A stretch of 64,000 nt of DNA, from positions 1 to 64,000 of the forward strand of contig VHDF01000016.1 in assembly GCA_016871495.1 (NCBI GenBank). The letters are read 5' to 3'. Positions 46,191 to 52,802 of this stretch are shown one piece after another (within the stretch, counting starts at the first letter, position 1; the number at the start of each line of letters is the position of its first letter). Origin of the DNA: Verrucomicrobiota bacterium. Its GTDB lineage: Bacteria; Verrucomicrobiota; Verrucomicrobiia; Limisphaerales; VHDF01. The position numbers and the translations under genes were made by a program. The notes beneath the pieces are model-generated. The model was not told the DNA's origin, made no database searches, and saw nothing but the letters and a program-made list of their open reading frames with translations.

Positions 46191-46985
46191 ATGAGATCAG
46201 ACATGCACAAAGTCGTCGTCGAGCGGCCACGGAAAGATCGCCATTGGGCCAAGTCGCGACCGCGTCCGAAACCGCCCTTCGATGACCTGCCTCACCATGA
46301 ATCCATCAAAGCTCGGCACATACACCGCAAACACTTCAGCGATCTGCTTGGGCCCCTCAAACGTTGGTTGCGCTCGCAAGTCGGCCGTCCCTGGAACGAT
46401 ATTTATTCCGAGGCGTGTGCGGTCATCAAACCGGACAGCATCGTCCGCGCCCACATCAAGGGACACATGCTCCAATATGTGCAACGCCACACCTTCATGC
46501 ACGGTGGTAAGGTTTGCGTGATCGATCAAGACTATCTTAGGTTGGGTATGATTCCTGTGGAGGAACGGCAGCACTGTTCAAATCTATTCTTTGTTCATCC
46601 TGACACAGGCTTGCTGTGCGCTGTCGCACAGCCGCCAAGCAAACACCTCGAGATTCCGAGGCCGCGGAAGCAGCCGGAGACACTACGCTGGCTCAACGAA
46701 TGTTTTGCGTTAAAACAAATAAAGGGCCTTTGGTTTGAATGCCAGTTTCGCCACGTCCCGCCCAAAGGACAACTTCGGGTCTACGACCATGCGCTTGGAA
46801 AGCATGTCCTCCGCAAGAAATTGCATTGGCGCGATGGGCAACAACTGCACTGTTTCGCCAAGCGCCAGCTTTCGCGCCGCCAATTGCGCCACTTTGGCCT
46901 GCGCAATTCACCGATCGCTTCCTCCATTGGGGCGCAGTCTTCAGTCCGAAGCTTTGGCTTTGGGTTGAGGACTGCGCTCCAGTAG
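46191..46985 (+). CDS. Conserved uncharacterised protein of tRNA-array islands
   Basis: The 264-residue basic protein opens HKVVVERPRKDRHW, followed by GPLKRWLRSQVGRPWNDIYSEACAVI and VRAHIKGHMLQYVQRHTF. I recall homologous hypothetical proteins with the VERPR start and VGRPWxxxYSE core, without known function. A start at 46203 (MHKVVVERPR) fits that N-terminus better than 46191. It has no transmembrane segment. The C-terminal 25 residues are low in similarity and may be a frame extension. It sits between the two permuted tRNA-like RNAs. Confidence 0.7.
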   Translation: MRSDMHKVVVERPRKDRHWAKSRPRPKPPFDDLPHHESIKARHIHRKHFSDLLGPLKRWLRSQVGRPWNDIYSEACAVIKPDSIVRAHIKGHMLQYVQRHTFMHGGKVCVIDQDYLRLGMIPVEERQHCSNLFFVHPDTGLLCAVAQPPSKHLEIPRPRKQPETLRWLNECFALKQIKGLWFECQFRHVPPKGQLRVYDHALGKHVLRKKLHWRDGQQLHCFAKRQLSRRQLRHFGLRNSPIASSIGAQSSVRSFGFGLRTALQ

Positions 46986-47004
46986 TGGCGGGCCGGACCT
47001 AGAT

Positions 47005-47108
47005 TGTGGGTTCTCGCGTGTTATGGGTTCAAATCCAGCGGCCGGCTCGACAGGTCGGCCTAGCTCAACGGTAGAGCAGCCCCGCTTTGTTCGCGGGGAA
47101 ATTCCACG
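47005..47108 (+). ncRNA. Permuted tRNA-like RNA 2, candidate Y RNA upstream of the Ro gene
   Basis: A T-loop TTCAAAT (47028-47034) leads into an acceptor-like hairpin GGCCGGC / GTCGGCC (47040-47046 with 47054-47060, seven pairs). The D-arm GCTC-AACGGTA-GAGC (47063-47077) follows. The outer segments GTGGG-TTCTCGCG and CGCGGGGAAATTCCAC can pair with bulges, closing the module as in bacterial Y RNAs. CCCCGC-TTTGTTC-GCGGGG is an alternative hairpin. Position upstream of the TROVE gene supports the assignment. The published Ro-binding consensus was not located. Confidence 0.6.
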
Positions 47109-47183
47109 GCATCCCTTGCCCATCTGAATCTTGATCGGTCCGCGGCTGTCGACATCCAACCGCACCATGCATACGGAGGCCGT

Positions 47184-47264
47184 ATGGCAAACAACACACA
47201 AGATGATTCCCCTTTTGAAATCACCAGCAAGCGACGCAAAGGTTTCCCGTCGAGACTCGGGTGA
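47184..47264 (+). CDS. Small leader-like ORF
   Basis: A 26-residue frame ([20 protein letters not shown] ...) has a strong ribosome site GGAGG 4 bp before ATG. Its TGA stop overlaps the GTG start of the SEC-C frame (GTGA), so the two are probably coupled, or they are one gene broken by frameshift. Confidence 0.45.
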   Translation: MANNTQDDSPFEITSKRRKGFPSRLG

Positions 47265-47359
47265 AACGTGGCGTGCGCGTCGTTCACGGTCAAAAGGAGC
47301 TCTTTGAAAGGCTCGGGCGCAAGGATCTTTGCCCGTGCGGTTCAGGACGCAGCTTTTAA
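47261..47359 (+). pseudogene. SEC-C motif peptide, frameshifted
   Basis: From GTG at 47261 the frame reads [20 protein letters not shown] and then meets TAA within TTTTAA. Removing one T continues the SEC-C zinc motif as KNCCLRSGRY. The single-base insertion in a T run has split the motif. A complete SEC-C protein lies at 31368-31877. Confidence 0.5.
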
Positions 47360-47562
47360 GAACTGCTGTCTCCGCTCCGGACGTTACGACGGTTCAAAAC
47401 GGAATCACTTTTTTCCGCGAGTAGTCATCCATCAATTTCTGCGGGCCGAAGAACATGGGTTACCTCTGTTCAAGGACAATTCCCACGTTCCCAACTTGCC
47501 CGCAGTTCAACCCACGCAATCGTGCCGAGAGTTGGCGGCGCATCAGATGAAAGGAGGCCTCC

Positions 47563-49254
47563 ATGGCTATCCACTACGCGAAGCATTTGAACCGACGCCG
47601 CACACCCCAGTCGCAACCGATTCCCGGCACGAACCAGGTTCGCAACTCGAACAGCTGTTGCTCGTGGCAGGTGGATGACTGGACGCGCCTCGACCGCTTC
47701 CTGATCCTCGGTGCTGAAGGCGGCACCTACTACATCAACGAGCGCGATCTGGTGAAGCAGAACCACGACGCCATCGTGCGTTGCATCAAGGCGGACGGTG
47801 TTCGCGCCGTGAACCGCATCGTTGAAATCAGCGATGCCGGTCGCGCGCCGAAGAACGATCCGGCCATCTTCGCTCTCGCGCTGGTCGCGACGCACGGTGA
47901 TGCGCAGGCCAAGGCTGCTGCGTTCGCGAACCTGGGCAAGGTCTGCCGCATCGGGACCCACCTGTTCCACTTCGCGGAATACGTGAACGCGATGCGCGGT
48001 TGGGGTCGCGGTCTGCGCAACGCCGTGGCGCGTTGGTATGGGGACTCTGAAGCCGACGCTCTCGCCTACCAGGCTGTGAAGTATCAGCAGCGCGACGGTT
48101 GGTCGCACGGTGACCTGCTCCGCCTTGCTCATCCGAAGGCCCCTTCGCCACAGCACGATGCGGTCTTCCGCTGGATGCTCAACGGCGCGGAGTCGCTCCG
48201 CGAACGCGAAGTGAAGCGCAAGGTTCGCGGTGAGGACCGCGTGGCAAAGTATGGTGCGGTCGGCGCACTGCCGAAGATCATCGAAGCGTTCGAGCAGGCC
48301 AAGCGAGCATCGAGCAAGGATGAAATCGTGAAGCTCATCACGGAGTTCGACCTGCCGCGCGAAGCCCTCCCGACGCAGTGGCTCAACGAGGTCGCTGTCT
48401 GGGACGCGCTGCTCGCTCGCATGCCCATGATGGCCATGGTTCGCAACCTCGCCAAGATGACAAGCATCGGCCTCATCAAGCCATTCAGCGATGCCAAGAA
48501 ACTCGTTCTTCGGAAGCTGAAGGATGAAACGGCGCTGAAGCGTTCGCGCCTCCACCCGCTCGCCGTTCTGGTGGCACAGAAAATCTACGCCCAGGGGCAC
48601 GGCGACAAAGCTGCGCTAAAGTGGTCGCCAGTCTCGGCGATCGTAGACGCACTGGATGAGGCGTTCTACGCGACGTTCCCTAACGTTGAGCCGTGCAACA
48701 AGCCGGTTCTGCTCGCACTCGACGTGAGCGGTTCGATGGCGTGCTCGATCATCGCCGGTTCCAGTATCAACGCCCGTGAAGCGAGCGCAGCCATGGCGCT
48801 GATCACGGCGGCGACGGAGCCGGAACATGAAATCATCGGGTTCTCCGCTCCAGATCGTGGTGGTTACGGCGGGATGCATGGCGGCGGTGAACCGGGCATC
48901 ACCCGCGTCAACGTGTCGCCTCGCATGAGACTCTCCGAAGTCATCAAGCACATCGAAAGCATTCCGATGGGCGGCACGGACTGCTCTCTGCCCATGTTGT
49001 GGGCGGCCCGCAACAAGCTGAACGTGTCAGGCTTCGTGACCTACACGGACAGTGAAACGTGGGCGGGCAACATTCATCCGGCGCAAGCGCTGCGTCAGTA
49101 TCGCAGTGAGTTCGTCGGAGACGCAAAGGCGGTCGTTGTCGGCATGACCTCCAACGGCTTCACCCTCGCTGATCCGAACGACCGCGGAATGCTCGACGTG
49201 GTGGGCTTCGACACATCCGTGCCGGCAGTGATTGCGAACTTCGTTCGCGAGTAG
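47563..49254 (+). CDS. rsr: Ro60/Rsr-like TROVE-domain RNA-binding protein
   Basis: The 563-residue ortholog of the Ro autoantigen binds Y RNAs and misfolded small RNAs. The N-terminal TROVE HEAT-repeat ring spans about residues 25-370 (ERDLVKQNHDAIVRCIKADGV, FALALVATHGDAQAKAAAF, WLNEVAVWDALLARMPMMAM). The C-terminal von Willebrand A domain has the complete metal site DVSGSM (Asp387), then GGTDCSLP and TYTDSETW. AGGAGG lies 6 bp before the ATG. In other bacteria it works with Y RNA and polynucleotide phosphorylase or beside RtcB; here it lies inside a tRNA array, just after a candidate Y RNA. Confidence 0.93.
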   Translation: MAIHYAKHLNRRRTPQSQPIPGTNQVRNSNSCCSWQVDDWTRLDRFLILGAEGGTYYINERDLVKQNHDAIVRCIKADGVRAVNRIVEISDAGRAPKNDPAIFALALVATHGDAQAKAAAFANLGKVCRIGTHLFHFAEYVNAMRGWGRGLRNAVARWYGDSEADALAYQAVKYQQRDGWSHGDLLRLAHPKAPSPQHDAVFRWMLNGAESLREREVKRKVRGEDRVAKYGAVGALPKIIEAFEQAKRASSKDEIVKLITEFDLPREALPTQWLNEVAVWDALLARMPMMAMVRNLAKMTSIGLIKPFSDAKKLVLRKLKDETALKRSRLHPLAVLVAQKIYAQGHGDKAALKWSPVSAIVDALDEAFYATFPNVEPCNKPVLLALDVSGSMACSIIAGSSINAREASAAMALITAATEPEHEIIGFSAPDRGGYGGMHGGGEPGITRVNVSPRMRLSEVIKHIESIPMGGTDCSLPMLWAARNKLNVSGFVTYTDSETWAGNIHPAQALRQYRSEFVGDAKAVVVGMTSNGFTLADPNDRGMLDVVGFDTSVPAVIANFVRE

Positions 49255-49291
49255 CGAACGGTCCAAAGGACGCCAAGACAAGGTAACCACG

Positions 49292-49322
49292 CAGGCGGAG
49301 GTGAAAGCTTCCGCCTGCGCTT
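49292..49322 (+). terminator. Probable terminator of the TROVE gene
   Basis: The strong hairpin GCAGGCGGA / TTCCGCCTGC is followed by a weak T/C run. It sits 40 bp after the stop codon and 10 bp before tRNA-Cys. It may instead be a processing hairpin. Confidence 0.55.
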
Positions 49323-49331
49323 CCCACTTCT

Positions 49332-49406
49332 ATCCCGTTGGCCGAGCAGTTCAGGCGGCGGTTTGCAAAACCGCAGAGGCTGGTGCGATTCCAGCACGGG
49401 ATTCCA
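49332..49406 (+). tRNA. tRNA-Cys(GCA)
   Basis: Acceptor ATCCCGT / ACGGGAT with T73 (the Cys discriminator) and CCA. The anticodon arm GCGGT-TTGCAAA-ACCGC gives GCA. T-arm GCTGG-TGCGATT-CCAGC. Confidence 0.88.
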
Positions 49407-49412
49407 TTTCTC

Positions 49413-49487
49413 CGAGCATAAGTGTTGAGAGATACACGCCGGTCTTCCAAACCGGAATACAGGGCGCGCTACCCTGATGCTCGTCCA
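49413..49487 (+). tRNA. tRNA-Gly(TCC)
   Basis: Acceptor CGAGCAT / ATGCTCG is perfect, with T73 and CCA. The anticodon arm CCGGT-CTTCCAA-ACCGG gives TCC. D-loop TGAGAGAT, T-loop CGCGCTA. The first pair C-G is unlike common glycine tRNAs. Confidence 0.83.
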
Positions 49488-49491
49488 TTTT

Positions 49492-49564
49492 CGCGACGCG
49501 AACCGGTGCCGGTCAGGACTTCACAGGCCTGGCTGCGGCGGTTCAACTCCGCCTTCGCGTCGCG
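49492..49564 (+). tRNA. tRNA-like gene with 11-bp acceptor helix
   Basis: CGCGACGCGAA pairs with TTCGCGTCGCG over 11 bp. The T-arm is canonical, GGCGG-TTCAACT-CCGCC. A CAGG(A)C / GCCTG stem with loop TTCACAG would give CAC (Val) if an A is bulged. No CCA follows. It may be a pseudo-tRNA or a tRNA mimic. Confidence 0.4.
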
Positions 49565-49569
49565 TCTCT

Positions 49570-49660
49570 TTCGGGCTGCAAGCACTGCAGCGATGCAGCG
49601 GTCTCTTAAACCCACAAAGCGCAGAGGTCCTTGCGCACGGCCCTCAAGGGCAGCACCGAG
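49570..49660 (+). pseudogene. Degenerate tRNA, Lys(CTT)-like
   Basis: A loop CTCTTAA between GGT and ACC could be an anticodon CTT, and GCTGC / GCAGC may be a partial acceptor followed by ACCG. The T-arm is not recognisable. Confidence 0.25.
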
Positions 49661-49677
49661 GCGACCCACCATCCTTC

Positions 49678-49716
49678 GCCGATGTGGCTCAGCAGCGACA
49701 GCACCCGTTTGGTAAG
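49678..49716 (+). pseudogene. 5' half of a tRNA (Thr(GGT)-like) cut by repeat B
   Basis: Acceptor strand GCCGATG, D-arm GCTC-AGCAGCGACA-GCAC and the start of an anticodon loop TTGGTAA are present. Dispersed repeat B begins directly after, so the 3' half is lost. Confidence 0.4.
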
Positions 49717-50262
49717 CTCAGACATCCTGACCTCAAGCGGGAGATGCGGGACGGATGCAGAAGGGATGTGAGACCAGAGTGACGTGAAGCCGGCTCAGTC
49801 GCAAGCCGGAGGCTTGCCAGCTGTGAGCCGGTGGTTGAGAGGCGAAGCGACGATACCACCGGTCCACAGGGTCGCCCAAGCATATGCATCCGGAAGGGAT
49901 GCCAGCGTCACAGGTGCCGATACCCGGGGTGTGCGGGTTTCAGGTCTCCAGAGCCGATGCTTCATGGGCAAGGGGCGGACCGCTCATCCCTGAGCTCCAG
50001 GTCAAAAGAACAAGGGAGAGAACCGGAAGTAATGGTTGCACGGTTCCTTAGCCCTCTGCGACCCCTTCCGGGGTCGACGACGCTGTCGTGCCCAGGATCC
50101 GGGGGTGGCGCTCGTGCCTCGCGCCACCCCCGGGTTATGGCTGGCATCCCTTCGGGATGACCCGTGGTCGAGCAGACTTTTGTTCCGCGACCGATGCGTT
50201 GTGTTTTTTCGCCGCTTCAGACCGTCGCATGCTGAGACCACTAACCTCCGCATCGTCGATCG
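49717..50262. repeat. Dispersed repeat B, copy 2, with extra palindromes
   Basis: The first 290 bp match 38581-38870. An additional internal part holds a perfect hairpin CCGGGGGTGGCGC / GCGCCACCCCCGG (50090-50130) and CATCCC-TTCG-GGGATG, of REP type. The shared right end is at about 50232-50262. No gene is seen up to the next tRNA at 50370. Confidence 0.72.
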
Positions 50263-50369
50263 GCTCCATTTCGAGGAAGGAACGGCAGATTGAACAATCG
50301 TTGAGAGAACCGTTGGGCATCATCGTTCAACGGGATCTCTGCCTTCGGCGCTCCTTCTTCGATCCTTTT

Positions 50370-50445
50370 GCTCCCGTAGCTCAACCATCAGAGCGCCGCG
50401 CTTCGAACGCGGAGGTTGCAGGTGAGATTCCTGCCGGGAGTGCCA
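50370..50445 (+). tRNA. tRNA-Arg(TCG)
   Basis: Acceptor GCTCCCG / CGGGAGT with G73 and CCA. The anticodon arm CCGCG-CTTCGAA-CGCGG gives TCG. D-loop AACCATCA lacks GG. T-loop TGAGATT. Confidence 0.87.
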
Positions 50446-50447
50446 AT

Positions 50448-50535
50448 TGCGGGCATGGGGTTCAACCCGAACAGCAGAGGGTCCAGACTCAGAATCGAAC
50501 AGCCTGGGGAGTGCAATGCTCCCCACGCCGACCCG
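50448..50535 (+). pseudogene. Degenerate class II tRNA, Leu(CAG)-like
   Basis: A 5' GCGGGCA and a loop CTCAGAA resemble leucine tRNA, and a T-arm GGGGAG-TGCAATG-CTCCCC is clear. The acceptor does not close and CCA is missing. Confidence 0.35.
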
Positions 50536-50538
50536 TTT

Positions 50539-50630
50539 GGAATGTCAACCGGACGAGCGAGCCGGACCTGTTTGCTAAACAGTGGGCTCCCCGAATGGGG
50601 AGTGTGGTGCGAGTCCACGGCATTCCGCCA
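50539..50630 (+). tRNA. tRNA-Ser(GCT)
   Basis: Acceptor GGAATGT / GCATTCC with G73 and CCA. The anticodon loop TTGCTAA gives GCT. A long variable arm (CTCCCCGAATGGGGAG) fits serine. T-loop TGCGAGT. Confidence 0.88.
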
Positions 50631-50667
50631 TTCTCTCGTCGAGTTAGGAGGCTTCCGGAGCCATGGC

Positions 50668-52020
50668 CTACTCGAGTTGCGCGATCCTTTCGGCTTCGCG
50701 CAGCAAGCCATTGAGTGCTTCGCGATCCAGATACCGTCCACGCAAAACCACAGCGCGAATCCCTTTGGTGTTGGTAATCTTCTCCAACGGATTCGCGTCC
50801 AGCAGGACGAGGTCGGCGATCTTGCCCACAGCGACGGTGCCTGTGTCGTCCAACTTCAGAAACGCGGCGGGATTGCGCGTGGCGGACTGCAGGGCCTGCA
50901 TCGGCGTGAGTCCGGCCTGGACCATCAGTTCAAGTTCGTCGTGGAGGTCGAATCCCGGATACGAACCGGCCGGACCCACATCGGAACCGGCGAGCAAGAG
51001 CACACCGGCCTGTTGCATCTTTTTGACGAGCGGCAGTGCGATCCGGAATTCCTGCGCCTTGTTCTCATAAAATTCCGGCGTCAACTGATTCTTGTCTCGG
51101 GAGACCAGTTCCGCGGTCCACTGGGCGGCGGATCGTGAGACGTATTTGTCCCGCGGGTTCGGATTCGTCCGGCCGAACTGAGTCGCCATCCGATGCGAGA
51201 CCAGGGTGGGAGTAAAGGCCGTCTTGTTGCTGGAGAAGAGCGCAAACAACGCGTCCGCCGATTCCTGTGCGAACCTGTCGAGTGCCGCGGCGTAAGATTC
51301 GCTTTGGTGAGAATGGGCGAAAGTTCCTTCGAAGAGCGTTATCACGTGCTCAATGAATGCTTGTCCCGCCTGGGAGGCCTCCTGCGGCGTCACCGTTCTC
51401 GGAATGTGCCCCGCGACCGAAAGCCCCAGCTTCCGGCTTTCATCGACCGCACCGAAGTAGGCCTCGCGGGAAATCGCACGATGAACCTTGATGCAGTCCA
51501 CTCCACACTTGTAAAGGGCACGCACGGCCCCGCGCGCCTCTGATTCGTTCATGACCGCAACCTAGTGAACTCCAAACTGGCGGCCGTTCAGCGTTGGCCC
51601 GGCGCGGATAATGCGCGGACCGACCAACAATCCTGAGTCGATTTTGATTCGCCATTCGTCGATGTCCCGGAGAAGACCGCCCAAATCACGCACGCCGGTC
51701 ACTCCGTTCGCGACCAGCGCCGGCAAGGCGCTCGCTCTCGTCGAGAACATGTGAATATGCATGTCCCAGAGCCCAGGGATCAGATATTTGCCGGAGGCAT
51801 CGATCACCTTTGCGTTCCGGGGAACCGCCACGCTTCCATCCTTGCCCAGCGCCTGAATCCGGTTACCTTCAATCACCACCGTCATTCCGGACTGGGCCAA
51901 TGCGCCGGAGCCGTCGATGACCGTCACGTGGGAAATGACAGCTAGGTTCGTGTCGGTGGTCGGCTGGGCGGCGAAAACTGGAAGCGCCGCCGCAGCGAAG
52001 AGGATGAGCAGCCGAACCAT
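50668..52020 (-). pseudogene. Exported amidohydrolase with in-frame TAG
   Basis: A single 451-codon frame encodes a metal-dependent amidohydrolase (imidazolonepropionase-like). A signal peptide (LLILFAAAALPVFAAQ) is followed by the metal motif GLWDMHIHMF, GHIPRT, AGSDVGPAGSYPG and the C-terminal GTVAVGKIADLVLLDANPLE. Codon 153 is TAG, after NGRQFGVH, and the frame continues VAVMNESEARG without shift. It is either a nonsense-broken gene or read through. It is the only minus-strand gene within the array and looks like a later insertion. Confidence 0.75.
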
Positions 52021-52123
52021 AAGGCAACCTATGAAAAGTCATGTTTCACGTCATGAAAATTCTCGCACCAACGGTGGCGGGAATTCCCGGTGCCAGCCCC
52101 GATTCCGAATGGATTTCCTTCAT

Positions 52124-52216
52124 GCGCGCGTAGCTCAAAGAGAGCCGGCGGCCTTATACCCCGCATCGCACTAGATCAGTGCCGGGTTCCGGAGCGTTAC
52201 CGGACGCGCCTACCCA
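52124..52216 (+). tRNA. Class II-like tRNA, anticodon TAT (uncertain)
   Basis: D-arm GCTC-AAAGA-GAGC, anticodon stem GCGG / CCGC with centre CTTATAC (TAT, isoleucine), a long variable arm GCACT / AGTGC and T-arm TCCGG-AGCGTTA-CCGGA. The acceptor GCGCGCG / CGCGCCT has a C-C mismatch and the end reads ACCCA. A long variable arm is not expected in an isoleucine tRNA. Confidence 0.45.
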
Positions 52217-52219
52217 TTT

Positions 52220-52295
52220 GTCCCCATAGCTCAACCCACAGAGCAGACGTGTCCTCAGCGTCAGGTTGTCGGTGAGAGTCCGGCTGGGGACACCA
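52220..52295 (+). tRNA. tRNA-Arg(CCT)
   Basis: Acceptor GTCCCCA / TGGGGAC with A73 and CCA. The anticodon arm GACGT-GTCCTCA-GCGTC gives CCT. D-loop AACCCACA lacks GG. T-loop TGAGAGT. Confidence 0.82.
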
Positions 52296-52299
52296 CTTT

Positions 52300-52380
52300 G
52301 GGCGGGTGGTTAAGCGGGAAAAGCAGACCGCGCAGATCGAGAGTCTATGAGCCTTGGAGGTGCAAGTCCTCTCTCGCCCA
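52300..52380 (+). tRNA. tRNA-like gene, anticodon unassigned
   Basis: Acceptor GGGCGGG / CTCGCCC and T-arm GGAGG-TGCAAGT-CCTCT are good. The anticodon region (GAC CG ... CG AGA GTC) does not form a standard stem, and no CCA is encoded. Confidence 0.5.
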
Positions 52381-52390
52381 TTCATTTCAA

Positions 52391-52467
52391 GGAGTCGAAG
52401 CCACAGCAGACCGGCACCGGACTTTTAATCCGGTAGGGTGAGGTTGCAACTACCTCCGGCTCCACCA
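52391..52467 (+). tRNA. tRNA-Lys(TTT)
   Basis: Acceptor GGAGTCG / CGGCTCC with A73 and CCA. The anticodon arm CCGGA-CTTTTAA-TCCGG gives TTT. T-arm GAGGT-TGCAACT-ACCTC. Confidence 0.9.
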
Positions 52468-52473
52468 ATTCAT

Positions 52474-52547
52474 TGCCGGGTCGTCTAATCGTAGGACAGC
52501 GCCCTTTGAAGGCGCGAATGCTGGTGCGATTCCAGCCCTGGCAGCCA
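52474..52547 (+). tRNA. tRNA-Gln(TTG)
   Basis: Acceptor TGCCGGG / CCTGGCA with G73 and CCA. The anticodon arm GCGCC-CTTTGAA-GGCGC gives TTG. D-loop TAATCGTAG lacks GG. T-loop TGCGATT. Confidence 0.9.
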
Positions 52548-52571
52548 GTCCTGGCAAGTCGAGCTTCAACC

Positions 52572-52645
52572 CGCCCGGTGGTGAAATAGCATCACGTCTG
52601 GCCTACACCCAGAAATCGAGGGGGCAGAACCTTCTCGGGCGACCA
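52572..52645 (+). tRNA. tRNA-Val(TAC)
   Basis: Acceptor CGCCCGG / TCGGGCG with A73 and CCA. The anticodon arm TCTGG-CCTACAC-CCAGA gives TAC with C at position 33. D-arm GTGA-AATAGCA-TCAC. T-loop GGCAGAA. Confidence 0.82.
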
Positions 52646-52647
52646 TG

Positions 52648-52722
52648 GCCTCGTTGCATCATCAGGAGTGCGCCGGTCTCTGACACCGGAGGACCTGGAG
52701 CGAAGCCAGGCGAGGCAGCCCA
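52648..52722 (+). tRNA. tRNA-Gln(CTG)-like
   Basis: The anticodon arm CCGGT-CTCTGAC-ACCGG gives CTG and the T-arm is CCTGG-AGCGAAG-CCAGG. The acceptor GCCTCGT / GCGAGGC pairs, but the 3' end reads AGCCCA, so one or two bases are out of place. Confidence 0.6.
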
Positions 52723-52802
52723 TTTCCCATGGCCGTGCGCAAGCACCAACAAAGAACAAACACCTCATTGCGCGAAACGCAGCGGCCGTGTGCAAACGCT
52801 TT

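Noticed and set aside
49492-49564. Selenocysteine tRNA, suggested by TCA and a long acceptor
   Set aside because: There is no long variable arm, no CCA and the anticodon stem is irregular. The size is about 73 nt, far from a tRNA-Sec.
52300-52380. Amber-suppressor tRNA because CTA occurs in the sequence
   Set aside because: The CTA is not in a loop closed by a plausible anticodon stem, since the flanking bases do not pair, so no suppressor can be claimed.
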